A DNA stretch of 64,000 nt from JADGQM01 sp964441945 (GTDB taxonomy: Bacteria; Desulfobacterota; Syntrophobacteria; Syntrophobacterales; Syntrophobacteraceae): positions 1 through 64,000 of the forward strand of contig CAYTWB010000005.1 of the NCBI GenBank assembly GCA_964441945.1. The letters are read 5' to 3'. The notes beneath the pieces are model-generated. The model was not told the DNA's origin. It did not search any database and was given only the letters and a program-made list of their open reading frames with translations. Positions 1 to 8,602 of the stretch are shown here, one piece after another; position 1 is the stretch's first letter, and every line of letters begins with the position of its first letter. A program made the position numbers and the translations under genes.

Positions 1-67
1 CCTTCAGTTCAGGGGCTGGAATCTTTACCAGTATTACCCCAAAGGCAAAAGCTAGAGTTTATCTCAC

Positions 68-89
68 TCTTGGCAAAATTTTGCCAAGA
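68..89. repeat. 22-bp perfect palindrome
   Basis: A perfect dyad with no spacer: TCTTGGCAAAA on the left is matched exactly by its complement TTTTGCCAAGA on the right. It lies 60 bp beyond the 3' end of the minus-strand tRNA. No T-run follows on either strand, so it does not look like a simple intrinsic terminator. It could be a protein-binding operator for a gene left of the window. Function unknown. Confidence 0.7.
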
Positions 90-148
90 CTCCCTTCCAA
101 AAGTAAAAAGGTCAGCCGATCATATCAGCTAACCCCTTGATGTTCCTC

Positions 149-223
149 TGGAGCTGGCGATGGGATTTGAACCCGCAACCTGCTGATTACAAATCAGCTG
201 CTCTGCCGTTGAGCTACGCCAGC
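149..223 (-). tRNA. tRNA-Thr (anticodon UGU)
   Basis: Reading the minus strand, a full cloverleaf is visible. The acceptor stem pairs GCTGGCG (223-217) with CGCCAGC (159-153), followed by discriminator T and an encoded CCA (151-149). The anticodon arm is GCTGA / TTTGTAA / TCAGC, giving anticodon TGT. The T-arm carries the usual GGTTCAAATCC segment. With CCA the gene is 75 nt. It stands alone, with its own promoter-like sequence just upstream. Confidence 0.96.
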
Positions 224-239
224 TAAAGTGTTGCAAAGG

Positions 240-269
240 CTTGTAGCATGCGGAGCTAAAGCAGGTCAA
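240..269 (-). promoter_or_regulatory. Promoter-like sequence for tRNA-Thr
   Basis: On the minus strand TTGACC (269-264) is followed after 18 bp by TACAAG (245-240), a fair sigma70 -35/-10 pair. The tRNA begins 17 bp downstream of the -10 box. Position and the strong -35 box support it; the -10 box is imperfect. Confidence 0.5.
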
Positions 270-464
270 GTGCTTTGGATGGAAAGCGGTGAGGGCCAAA
301 GGGGTAGATCTTCTCATCCATCACAAACTCAGATCATTTCTGCCTCCCATCGGAACCGGGACGCTTCCGCGTGTCTCTCTCGCTCTTTTCTTTCTTTGGC
401 GGCTCCAACCGGCTCAGCTCTATCTATTGAGGAGTTGCCCCAACACCTTTTTCCTGATTCACTA

Positions 465-1775
465 TCATTGCGGGTGAGGATGAGCGCTCATGCGTTTGAT
501 CAGGTCCAGGCTTTCATCGAGTGCTTTGCCCGCAAGCGAGCCCCTGAGCGCCATCTCAAGCATCTCAGGCGATATCGGGCCTCGTGCCGCCGCCAGCAGA
601 GCAAGGGCTGCAAGTGCCCACTCAATTCTTTTGATTCCCAGTCCTTTGAAGTCTACTTCCATGACCTGTGCAGCGGTATAGGGGATCTCCAGACCCTTGT
701 TCAAGATTATCCGTCCTGCCGGGGACATTGCCGCAAAGATCCCCCGCTTCCGCTCAACACCCTCCCGCGCAAGAGCGACAACGACATCAGGGCGCTCAAC
801 CCCGGTGTAGAGAATGGGTTCCGGCGATATGACCAGCTCACTTACCGATGGACCTCGCATGACGGTGATGTCGTAAGCGTTTTTCTGTGTTGCCCGCATA
901 CCGCCAAGAATAGCCGCTTGAGCCAGCAGTGATCCGGCGGAAATGATGCGATCCCCTGCCGCTCCGAGCAGGACGATTTCCCGGCGTTCTTTGATCGGAG
1001 GCTCGAAAACGGCATCGAGAATCAGCCGCTCCGATCCGCTACCCCCGGCTGGCCTGCATGCTTCGCGATAGGCACCGCCATATTCGGGGCGCCTGTTGGC
1101 CATGACAAGGCCTTCAAAGGCGGGCAGCTCACTCATTCTCCTCTCCATGTCTTGCCGCCCCAGAGGATTTCGCCTCATGTAATGACCGGTACAGGTTCCC
1201 CAGATGTCAACGACGGAAAACCCTTCGAAACCGATTGCATTGAGTAACAGTTGGGGCAGGTTTTTCTGATAAACGGAGCAGCGCGCGGCGAAAGGAGCCC
1301 CAGCAGCAGCCGCAACATGGCAGATGTCCATCGGGAGTTCGATCGTATTGAGGAAACCGGAAGCAACCGAAGCCTCGGCCGGGGTGGTACAAGAGAACTG
1401 CCCGCCCGTCATGCCGAAGTTGAAGTTGTTCAAAATAAGGAGCGTAAGATCCAGGTTCCGGCGGCAGGCTGCCAGAAAGTGGCTTCCCCCGATGCCGAGC
1501 CCACCGTCTCCCATGGTCACCACCACCTTGAGCTGAGGGCGGGCGAGCTTGATGCCTGCGGCATAGGTCAGGGCGCGGCCGTGGAGACCGTGGAGCGCAT
1601 GGGTGGTAAAAAATGTGTCAAACAGGCCGGAACAGCCGATATCGCTCACCATGACAATTCCATCGGGGTTCAGGCCCATCTCCTGGAATGCGGCATCCAG
1701 GGCATGAAGGCTCCTTTCATGGGAGCAGCCGGGGCAAAAGGCGGGAGGCCGGTTTGGGTTGAGCAAACTAGGCAT
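465..1775 (-). CDS. 2-oxoacid:ferredoxin oxidoreductase, fused beta-gamma subunit
   Basis: Catalytic TPP-binding half of a ferredoxin-dependent 2-oxoacid oxidoreductase, which decarboxylates a 2-oxoacid to acyl-CoA and reduces ferredoxin in the cytoplasm. Residues 1-230 are a beta subunit: the [4Fe-4S] ligand pattern is visible (C14, C17, C48 and probably C195) and the TPP motif is GDGG (90) with the following NN at 116-117. Residues 265-436 resemble the gamma subunit, starting at a Gly-rich strand (LLGAAGDR). Beta and gamma are usually separate polypeptides or joined in other orders, so this beta-gamma fusion (436 aa) is unusual. It overlaps the alpha gene by 8 bp, implying translational coupling. 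No ferredoxin (delta) subunit is present nearby. Substrate class (branched-chain, aryl or 2-oxoglutarate) cannot be read from sequence alone. Confidence 0.88.
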   Translation of the reverse strand: MPSLLNPNRPPAFCPGCSHERSLHALDAAFQEMGLNPDGIVMVSDIGCSGLFDTFFTTHALHGLHGRALTYAAGIKLARPQLKVVVTMGDGGLGIGGSHFLAACRRNLDLTLLILNNFNFGMTGGQFSCTTPAEASVASGFLNTIELPMDICHVAAAAGAPFAARCSVYQKNLPQLLLNAIGFEGFSVVDIWGTCTGHYMRRNPLGRQDMERRMSELPAFEGLVMANRRPEYGGAYREACRPAGGSGSERLILDAVFEPPIKERREIVLLGAAGDRIISAGSLLAQAAILGGMRATQKNAYDITVMRGPSVSELVISPEPILYTGVERPDVVVALAREGVERKRGIFAAMSPAGRIILNKGLEIPYTAAQVMEVDFKGLGIKRIEWALAALALLAAARGPISPEMLEMALRGSLAGKALDESLDLIKRMSAHPHPQ

Positions 1776-2889
1776 TCAGCACCTCCCGCATGATTTCTGC
1801 CGGAGTGATCAATCGGCCGTTCATCTTCCCGAAGAAATCGACCCGAGCCCCGCAAAGGACCCTCCGGACCTCATTCACGTATTGGCCAAGGTTCATTTCC
1901 ACAACCAGTATGCGATCCATTCCTTCGGCGGCTTCCCTAAGCAGTTGTTCGGGCACGGGCCAGAGCGTCTTCAATGTCAGAACGGAAACCGCTTGACCGC
2001 TTTCCTTGAGCATGGTTGCGGCCGCGGTTCTTGCCGCCCTTGCTGTTGTGGAGTACGCCACGATCAGCGTGCCTGCCCCCTCCATCCGTTCATGCTCGAA
2101 GAAAGAGAATGAAGCCGAATGGAATTCGATCTTCCTCTTCAGCCGCTCGACCCCGGCCTGGATTTCGATTGGGTCGGTAGTGATGTATCCGTCTGCTCCG
2201 TGAGTGGACGAAGTCTGCCTCACGAAGACCGGGCCTCCAATAGGAAGGAAAGCGGGAACGTCCCGGCCGTCTTCGACCCCGAAAGGGAGAAAAGGGCCTG
2301 ATGTGTGGAGGGTTCTATCGACTACGGCGGGCTTCTCGATCCGTTCCGGATCGATCGTCTCCCGGGTCATGCCGATCTCTTTATTCGACGCAATAAAAAC
2401 CGGACAACGGAACTGCTCGGCCAGATTGAAAGCATGGACCGTCAGGGTGAAGCAGTCCGACACATCACTCGGTGCGAGTACAATGACCGGCAAGCCACCG
2501 CTGCACCCCCACCGCATGAACTGGATGTCCCCGTCGGCGGCAAGCGTGGCCGCACCCGTTGAAGGTCCCTGGCGCATCACGTTGACGATCACAAGGGGAA
2601 TCTCCCCCGCAATAGCGAAGGAGATATTTTCACTGTAAAGGCTGATGCCCGGCCCCGAAGTTGCGGTCATGGCTTTCATGCCCGCCATGGAGGCCCCCAG
2701 GCAGTAGCCGATGGAGGCGATTTCGTCTTCCCCCTGCAGGACGATTCCACCGCTCTCCGGCAATCTGTCCAACATGGCGGAGAACAGAGTTGTTGCCGGG
2801 GTTATGGGATATGCGGCAAAAAACCGGCATCCGGCATGGAGTGCCCCCATTACCATGGCATGGTTGCCGTCGATGAAAAGCAGTCCCAT
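1768..2889 (-). CDS. 2-oxoacid:ferredoxin oxidoreductase, alpha subunit
   Basis: Pyrimidine-binding (alpha) subunit, 373 aa, partner of the beta-gamma protein encoded immediately downstream with an 8-bp overlap. The family hallmark YPITPATT sits at residues 27-34, followed by a conserved glutamate region (QGEDEIAS) and the SGPGISLYSENISFA segment typical of KorA/VorB-type alpha chains. The C-terminal part is the transketolase C-terminal-like domain (about 265-370). The aminotransferase gene ends 34 bp upstream, so all three genes probably form one operon in which amino acids are transaminated and the resulting 2-oxoacids are oxidised. A KorA- versus VorB-type assignment is not possible from sequence reading. 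Confidence 0.92.
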   Translation of the reverse strand: MGLLFIDGNHAMVMGALHAGCRFFAAYPITPATTLFSAMLDRLPESGGIVLQGEDEIASIGYCLGASMAGMKAMTATSGPGISLYSENISFAIAGEIPLVIVNVMRQGPSTGAATLAADGDIQFMRWGCSGGLPVIVLAPSDVSDCFTLTVHAFNLAEQFRCPVFIASNKEIGMTRETIDPERIEKPAVVDRTLHTSGPFLPFGVEDGRDVPAFLPIGGPVFVRQTSSTHGADGYITTDPIEIQAGVERLKRKIEFHSASFSFFEHERMEGAGTLIVAYSTTARAARTAAATMLKESGQAVSVLTLKTLWPVPEQLLREAAEGMDRILVVEMNLGQYVNEVRRVLCGARVDFFGKMNGRLITPAEIMREVLNA

Positions 2890-2923
2890 GGTTTGTTTCC
2901 TGTCCCCCGTGATGGTCCTGTGA

Positions 2924-4246
2924 TCAAGTCACTCTTTGCAGTATCTCACCAAGAATGTTGAGACAGACGTCGATCTCCTCAGCGTTGACGGTCAATGCCG
3001 GACAGAAACGGATGGTGTTGTGACCGCACCCGAGGAGCAGCAAGCCTTTTGAGAAGGCTTCCCTGACCACCTTGTCACGCCAGTCGCCGGCTCGCTCCTT
3101 CGTCTCGCGATCCTTGACCAGTTCGACTCCAACCATCAGTCCTTTGCCGCGCACATCGCCGATGCATTCGACGGTCTTCTGCATTTCCCGAAGCCCGGCC
3201 ATCAACTGTTCACCGCGTCGAGCGGCATTGTCCATGAGGCCGTTTTCCAGCAGTGCTATGGTGGCCAGAGCGGCCTGGCAGGAAATCGGGTTGCCGCCGA
3301 AGGTCGATGCATGCGAACCCGCTTCCCAGTCCATGATGTCCGCCCAGGCCACCATGGCTCCGAGAGGCAGGCCCGAAGCGATTCCCTTCGCCAGTGCGAC
3401 AATGTCGGGAGCAACCCCGAAATGCTCCATGGCAAACATCTTGCCGGTGCGTCCCATGCCTGATTGGACTTCATCCGCCACATAGAGGATGTTATAGGTT
3501 CGAGCCACTTGAATCAGCTTCTGATGGAATTCCGGTGGCGGAACGATGTATCCCCCTTCGCCCTGAATCGGTTCCACGAAGATGGCGGCCACTTCCTCGG
3601 GAGGGACCGTTGTGCGAAAGAGCGTGTCCTCGATCCAGTCCACACAGGCTGTTCCGCAGGTCGGATAGTTGAGCTGGTACGGGCAACGATAACAGTAAGG
3701 ATACGGCACGTGGGTGATTCCCGGCACCAGGGGATTGTAGTGCTTCTTCTGAATGGTCTTGCTGGCCGTAAGCGAGAGGGCTCCCATCGTTCGGCCATGG
3801 AAGGCACCGAAAAACGCGAGATTCAGCTCGCGTCGGGTGTGCCAGCGAGCCAGCTTGAATGCCGCTTCGATCGCTTCGGCCCCGGAATTCCCGAAATAGA
3901 CCTTTCTGTCGCCCGAACCCGGCATCATGCCCGCAAGTTTCTCCGCCAGAGTGATCTGAGGAGGGTAGTAGAAATCGGTTCCCGACATATGCAGAAGCCG
4001 CTCCGCCTGGTCCTTGATTGCCTTTACCACAAGCGGATGGCAGTGTCCGGTTGCGCAGACCGCAATTCCGGCCGTGAAGTCGAGAAAAAGATTGCCGTCG
4101 GGGTCCCTGATCCAGAGCCCTTCGGCCGATTCAGCCACCAGGGGGTAGATCCGGGTGTAGGACGGCGACACGAATCGGCGGTCTGCCTCAATGAGCGCTG
4201 CAGCCTTCGGGCCGGGAAGACTGGTCTTGATCTCAGGGTACTTCAT
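2924..4246 (-). CDS. Class III PLP-dependent aminotransferase (4-aminobutyrate/acetylornithine type)
   Basis: A 440-aa fold-type I aminotransferase. Visible marks: GNSGAE phosphate-binding loop (119-124), cofactor aspartate in ADEVQSGMGRTG (D258), and the Schiff-base lysine in LAKGIASG (K287). A four-cysteine insert (C185, C188, C197, C201) resembles that of archaeal/thermophilic GABA aminotransferase-like proteins. The start was chosen at the ATG at 4246 because AAGGAGA lies just upstream; an extension to 4321 exists but lacks such support. It precedes the 2-oxoacid oxidoreductase genes by 34 bp, so it likely supplies their 2-oxoacid substrates. Substrate could be GABA, ornithine derivatives or a broad range of amino acids; the exact choice is uncertain. 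Confidence 0.9.
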   Translation of the reverse strand: MKYPEIKTSLPGPKAAALIEADRRFVSPSYTRIYPLVAESAEGLWIRDPDGNLFLDFTAGIAVCATGHCHPLVVKAIKDQAERLLHMSGTDFYYPPQITLAEKLAGMMPGSGDRKVYFGNSGAEAIEAAFKLARWHTRRELNLAFFGAFHGRTMGALSLTASKTIQKKHYNPLVPGITHVPYPYCYRCPYQLNYPTCGTACVDWIEDTLFRTTVPPEEVAAIFVEPIQGEGGYIVPPPEFHQKLIQVARTYNILYVADEVQSGMGRTGKMFAMEHFGVAPDIVALAKGIASGLPLGAMVAWADIMDWEAGSHASTFGGNPISCQAALATIALLENGLMDNAARRGEQLMAGLREMQKTVECIGDVRGKGLMVGVELVKDRETKERAGDWRDKVVREAFSKGLLLLGCGHNTIRFCPALTVNAEEIDVCLNILGEILQRVT

Positions 4247-4521
4247 TGCATCTCCTTGCCTGTCGATTCGCTTAAACAGTGTGGCAGCTTTCTGGAAGGT
4301 CTTCAGTTCGCGGAGTTCCATGGAGTTGGCGCCTATCGCAGCTTTCGATTGATCTGATCGAGAATAATCGTTTGACGGAGCACTGCCTCCCCAATATCCT
4401 CAGACTCACCCCGGGGTCAAGACATCGACGGTCGATCGAAGACTGAGTGTCGAAGCTAACATTGATGCATTGATTTGGCAAGACAGATGCTTTTCTGTCC
4501 TGTCCCACGAAGGGAGGACCC

Positions 4522-4791
4522 ATGCAAACAGAACGCCTGGAAAAGAGCTTTGTAAACTTCAAAGACCTGATGAATGCCGATCGGATACTGGACCCCAGAA
4601 CAGAGATTATGATCCAGCTGGGAGCAGCAATGGCTCTCGGTTGTTATCCCTGCATGAACAGCCTCACCAGGGTAGCAAAGGAAAGGAATGTGTCCGAGGA
4701 AGAAATCGAAACCGTTCACGGACTTGTGATGGCTGTAGGCGCAGGAAGGGTATTCTTTCAATATCGCGAGGCTTGCAGCGCAATGAAATAG
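4522..4791 (+). CDS. Carboxymuconolactone decarboxylase/AhpD-like protein
   Basis: An 89-aa all-helical protein with the AhpD-type core: a CYPC redox pair (C41, C44) on a helix starting IQLGAAMALG, followed by a second helix pair (ETVHGLVMAVGAG). Family members act as peroxidase helpers or decarboxylases; the CxxC favours a thiol-redox role. GGGAGG lies just before the ATG. It is the only plus-strand gene within the first 7 kb, set between two minus-strand genes, and is presumably transcribed alone. Physiological substrate unknown. Confidence 0.85.
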   Translation: MQTERLEKSFVNFKDLMNADRILDPRTEIMIQLGAAMALGCYPCMNSLTRVAKERNVSEEEIETVHGLVMAVGAGRVFFQYREACSAMK

Positions 4792-4913
4792 GAATAGACA
4801 GAAGAGAGCGCAATCTTGTGCCAGGGAAATGACCCGTGCACTGCGGCACAAATACGGCGCCGGTTTTGGGTGGGCACAGCAAAACGTGTTCACCCTCCCA
4901 CCTTGCTGTCCGA

Positions 4914-5666
4914 TCATGAAGGTGATGGGGTGCGAATGGGGATGAGGTGGTTGAGCAGGTCGAGGTGGGTTGCCCGTGTGACGGGAAACTGCGGAGCTGC
5001 AATCTGCGAGGCTTCCTCATCCAGAAGCACCCGGGCGAGTTCTGGAGATACCGTCTTCGCCCCGGCATCGAGGATTCGCGCTGCAAGCCGCCGCAACGGG
5101 ACCCGGCAGGAAGAAAGATAGAGCCAGACGAGCGGATCTTGTTCGGGGTCGGAAAGCGGCAGTGCGGCTAGCTGGACAATATTCCCGAGAATCTCGAGAT
5201 GCTCGAAAAGCTGGATGGCGTTTGCCTCCTTCTCAGCGCTTATTGCTATAAAATCAAGCACTTCCAGGTCAACAAGCAGCTTCCCCGCTTCTGTCAGCTT
5301 GAAGGTTTGATCCAGGGCTTTGCCCATCAATGCCCTGTCAGAAACATTCAGCATACCCTTTAACACAATCCAGGGATCATCGATTCTCCAGGCGAGTTGG
5401 GTGAGTAGATTGAAGAGTGGTTCGACAACAGCTCCCGTCCGCTTACCAAGCAGGGAAACCAGCCGATCCAGTTGACTTGGATCGGGGAAAATCGGCGCTG
5501 TCAGCAAAAGCTCGGCCAGTTCGGAAGAGAGCTCTTTTGCCCGGTCAACACTGACCGTGGCTGCTTCGAATTCAGCAGTGGTCCGGGCAATCAGCAGGTC
5601 GACAAGCTTCTCCGGATGTTCTTCGACACCATGTGATGGTCCCCGAGTATCTATCGTATTGCTCAT
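4914..5666 (-). CDS. Conserved hypothetical, predicted helical protein
   Basis: I do not recognise this 250-aa protein. It is rich in Leu, Ala and Glu, with no signal peptide, membrane segment, cysteine motif or nucleotide-binding motif, and reads as a bundle or short repeat of amphipathic helices (for example ELSSELAELLLTA and LVSLLGKRTGAVVEPLFNLL). The helix/loop pattern and a late stretch of paired Arg/Leu helices hint at a HEAT-like solenoid, but this is weak. It begins 35 bp after the histidine ammonia-lyase stop on the same strand, so it may be co-transcribed. Similar small helical proteins sometimes accompany redox enzymes; no role is claimed. Confidence 0.6.
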   Translation of the reverse strand: MSNTIDTRGPSHGVEEHPEKLVDLLIARTTAEFEAATVSVDRAKELSSELAELLLTAPIFPDPSQLDRLVSLLGKRTGAVVEPLFNLLTQLAWRIDDPWIVLKGMLNVSDRALMGKALDQTFKLTEAGKLLVDLEVLDFIAISAEKEANAIQLFEHLEILGNIVQLAALPLSDPEQDPLVWLYLSSCRVPLRRLAARILDAGAKTVSPELARVLLDEEASQIAAPQFPVTRATHLDLLNHLIPIRTPSPS

Positions 5667-5701
5667 TGGGCCGTCTTTCTATTCAGTCAAGATCCAGGCG
5701 T

Positions 5702-7234
5702 TCACCAGCAGAGTTTTCCAACCACGGTCTCCACCTCCTTCAGCAGGGTCCCATTCTTCATGAGATCCACCATCGTATGGATGTCGTTTGACAGGATGCG
5801 GTCCTGCTCGAGATGGGAAATAGCGTTGCGGATAGTTCGATAAGCAGCGAAAGTCCCTGTTCCCGGCTTGAGGTTTGTGAAGAGGTCCAGGGCCTGGGCG
5901 CTGCAAAGGAGTTCAATGGCAATCACATATTGAGCGTTTTCCAAAACCTGCCTGCACTTTCGGGCAGAGATGGGACTCATGGGCACATGGTCTTCCTTGT
6001 TTGCCGAAGTGGGAATGGAATCCACACTGGCAGGGTGGGAAAGCACTTTATTCTCCGAGACGAGGGATGCGGCGGTGTACTGTGCGATCATGAATCCGGA
6101 ATTGAGCCCGCCTTCACTGACGAGAAAAGCCGGAAGCCCGCTCAACTGAGGGTTGACCAGCCGTTCGATGCGTCTTTCGGATATATTGGCCAGTTCAGCA
6201 ACGGCCATACAGAGAAAGTCGAGAACCAGTCCAACCGGCTGAGCGTGAAAGTTCCCTCCGAGCAACAGTTCTTCAGAATCCGAAAAGATGAGCGGATTGT
6301 TCGTTGATGAATTCATCTCGGTTTCCAGCACTCTCCTCGCATAGGCTATGGCATCCTTGCTGGCACCATGGACTTGAGGCGAACATCTCAGGGTATACGC
6401 ATCCTGAATTCGCCCGCAGTCCTTATGCGAAGAGATGATCTCACTTTCATGGACAATCCGGCGCATGTTGTCTGCAGCCGCAGCCTGGCCCGGATGGGGC
6501 CTCACCTGATGAATCCTTGGATCGAATTCAGTCCTGCTTCCCATCAGGACTTCGAGGCTCATTGCCGCGGCAATGTCGGCTATCTTGGAGAGTCCCACAG
6601 CATCGTGGACGGCAAGCCCACCGATGGCCGTTGTCATCTGAGTGCCGTTCAATAGGGCAAGCCCTTCCGCAGCTTCCAGTTGAAGCGGCTCCAGGCCGCA
6701 TTTCTTGAGGACCTCCGCCCCAGACATTCTTGTTCCCTCAAGGAAAGCTTCCCCGAGGCCAATCAGAACCAGGGACATATGGGCTTGTGGAGCAAGATCT
6801 CCACTCGCCCCGACAGATCCTTTTTCGGGAATGACGGGCAGGACCCCATGGTTGAGCAGATCAACAAGCCTGTAGACCGTTGCCAGCCGTATGCCCGAAT
6901 GCCCCCTTGCCAGATCTTTGACCCGGAGGGCCATCATCGCCCGCACGGCTTCCCCGCTCAGCATATCACCCACCCCTGCGGCATGGCTCATGAGAACATT
7001 TTGCTGCAAAAGCCTCGTGTCTTCCGCAGCAATGGTGACATTGCTCAGCGCTCCAAACCCGGTAGTCACGCCGTAGATGATCTTCCCTTGCCGAAGCCAT
7101 CTCTCGACCAGGTTTCGTGACTCGGTGATTCGCTTTTCCGATTCATCAGAGAGACGGACCCCGGCACCCTCTCTGGCAATTGCGACCAGATCTTCCAGCG
7201 TCATTCCGTCAATGCCAAGCACGATTTCTTTCAT
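5702..7234 (-). CDS. hutH: Histidine ammonia-lyase
   Basis: Eliminates ammonia from L-histidine to give urocanate, using a self-formed MIO cofactor. The MIO triad ASG is at residues 143-145 within GSVGASGDLAPQAH, the catalytic tyrosine is Y54 (YGVTTGFG), and SH at 83-84 is the pair expected for histidine rather than phenylalanine ammonia-lyases. The chosen ATG gives 510 aa, the usual family length; the longer frame to 7300 adds 22 residues without a better ribosome site. No urocanase, imidazolonepropionase or formiminoglutamate gene lies near, so if histidine is degraded the later steps are encoded elsewhere. It is divergent from the MFS transporter gene, with about 145 bp between the two starts. 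Confidence 0.93.
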   Translation of the reverse strand: MKEIVLGIDGMTLEDLVAIAREGAGVRLSDESEKRITESRNLVERWLRQGKIIYGVTTGFGALSNVTIAAEDTRLLQQNVLMSHAAGVGDMLSGEAVRAMMALRVKDLARGHSGIRLATVYRLVDLLNHGVLPVIPEKGSVGASGDLAPQAHMSLVLIGLGEAFLEGTRMSGAEVLKKCGLEPLQLEAAEGLALLNGTQMTTAIGGLAVHDAVGLSKIADIAAAMSLEVLMGSRTEFDPRIHQVRPHPGQAAAADNMRRIVHESEIISSHKDCGRIQDAYTLRCSPQVHGASKDAIAYARRVLETEMNSSTNNPLIFSDSEELLLGGNFHAQPVGLVLDFLCMAVAELANISERRIERLVNPQLSGLPAFLVSEGGLNSGFMIAQYTAASLVSENKVLSHPASVDSIPTSANKEDHVPMSPISARKCRQVLENAQYVIAIELLCSAQALDLFTNLKPGTGTFAAYRTIRNAISHLEQDRILSNDIHTMVDLMKNGTLLKEVETVVGKLCW

Positions 7235-7378
7235 GGCCCGATCATTCTCATGTACACGACCATCTTCATACAGCGCCCCAAACGGAAAGCATCGTGTCAT
7301 CCTGGGATGAAATATACTATAGTTGCAAACCTGTTGCAGAACTAATCCGGTAAGGACCCACAGAGAAGATCGGGCATC

Positions 7379-8602
7379 ATGAGCAAAACGAGACCATCGG
7401 CTGCAGTTGTTTCATGGATACTCTACGATTTCGGCATGGCCTGGTTCTCGATGGTCATCATTACCGCCTATTTCATCCTGTATTTCAAAGAGGTGGTGGT
7501 TGGCGGGGACAAAGGATACGGAGACTTTCTGTGGGGAATCGCGGTATCGTCCGCCATGCTGCTTTCAGTAGTGCTTTCACCACTTCTGGGAGCTGTGGCC
7601 GATATGCGCCGAAGTAAGAAGCGCTTCCTGATTGTTTCCGCCGGATTGTCAATCATCAGCACCATGCTGCTCTATTTTACCGGTCCCAATCAGGCACTCT
7701 CAGCAATGCTGCTCGTGGTCACCGGGTATGCAGGCTACACGATCGCAATGACCTTTTACAATGCGTTCCTCCCCCAGATTGCCGGAGCAGGATCCGTGGA
7801 AAAAATCTCGGGTATCGGCTGGGGAACGGGCTACATCGGTGGACTTGCGGCACTTCTCTGCATGGCTCTTATGGTCCCGAGCGTTGCCGCAGGGAAGTCG
7901 ATTGTCCTTCTCGCGGGCGCCATGTACGCACTCTTTGCCCTGCCGTCATTCTTCCTGCTCAAGGATAGTACAAACGGGGATAGCATGGTGCCCGCATCCG
8001 TGAAAGACGGTCTTCTCCGCATCCGTGAGACACTCAGGGAGATTCGCAAGTTCAGGACCGTCTTTCTCTTTCTGTTGGGATATTTTTTCGTCAGCGACTC
8101 GATTTCGACGGTGATCGTTTTCTTCTCATCCTACACCGTTGATACACTCCATTTCACGGTCCGCCAGAACGTAGCGCTCCTCATGATCATTCAGCTCACC
8201 GCCGCCGCCGGTTCCGTCGCCTCCGGTTTGATCGCAAGACGCATCGGTGCCTTGCGTACAGTTATTCTCAACGTAATAGGATGGATCGGATCACTCCTGG
8301 GCATCATTGCCTTTTCGAGCCCCTCAGCTTTCTATGTGCTGTCGGGGTGTGCAGGGCTGGTTCTAGGCGGGACTCAGGCAACCGCGCGAAGCTTCATTGC
8401 GCGCGAATCACCTGTGGAAAAACAGAGTGAATTCTTTGGTTTCATGACCTTTGGCTCGAAAGTCGCGGCTATCTTCGGTCCATTCCTTTACGGTCTCATT
8501 TCGCAGCAGACGAACAACCCCAGAATTGCCATTCTGTCGCTTGAATTCTTCTTTGTAGTGGGACTCATTATCCTGATCAGAATACCTCGCAACGATCACT
8601 AA
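7379..8602 (+). CDS. MFS transporter, UMF1/Atg22-like
   Basis: A 407-aa integral membrane protein with about 12 hydrophobic segments. The N-terminal SWILYDFGMAWFSM is the signature of the UMF1 (Atg22-like) branch of the major facilitator superfamily, whose eukaryotic member exports amino acids from the vacuole. The basic loop DMRRSKKRF after TM3 is typical of MFS. A short Shine-Dalgarno-like GATCGGG precedes the ATG. It is divergent from hutH and could serve amino-acid uptake or export, but the cargo is not determinable. Its stop overlaps by 4 bp the stop of the convergent kinase gene. Confidence 0.88.
   Translation: MSKTRPSAAVVSWILYDFGMAWFSMVIITAYFILYFKEVVVGGDKGYGDFLWGIAVSSAMLLSVVLSPLLGAVADMRRSKKRFLIVSAGLSIISTMLLYFTGPNQALSAMLLVVTGYAGYTIAMTFYNAFLPQIAGAGSVEKISGIGWGTGYIGGLAALLCMALMVPSVAAGKSIVLLAGAMYALFALPSFFLLKDSTNGDSMVPASVKDGLLRIRETLREIRKFRTVFLFLLGYFFVSDSISTVIVFFSSYTVDTLHFTVRQNVALLMIIQLTAAAGSVASGLIARRIGALRTVILNVIGWIGSLLGIIAFSSPSAFYVLSGCAGLVLGGTQATARSFIARESPVEKQSEFFGFMTFGSKVAAIFGPFLYGLISQQTNNPRIAILSLEFFFVVGLIILIRIPRNDH

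Noticed and set aside
68..89. Sigma54-like TTGGCA...TTGCC motif
   Set aside because: The spacing between GG and GC is 9 rather than 10 bp and the sequence is a perfect palindrome, which explains the resemblance.
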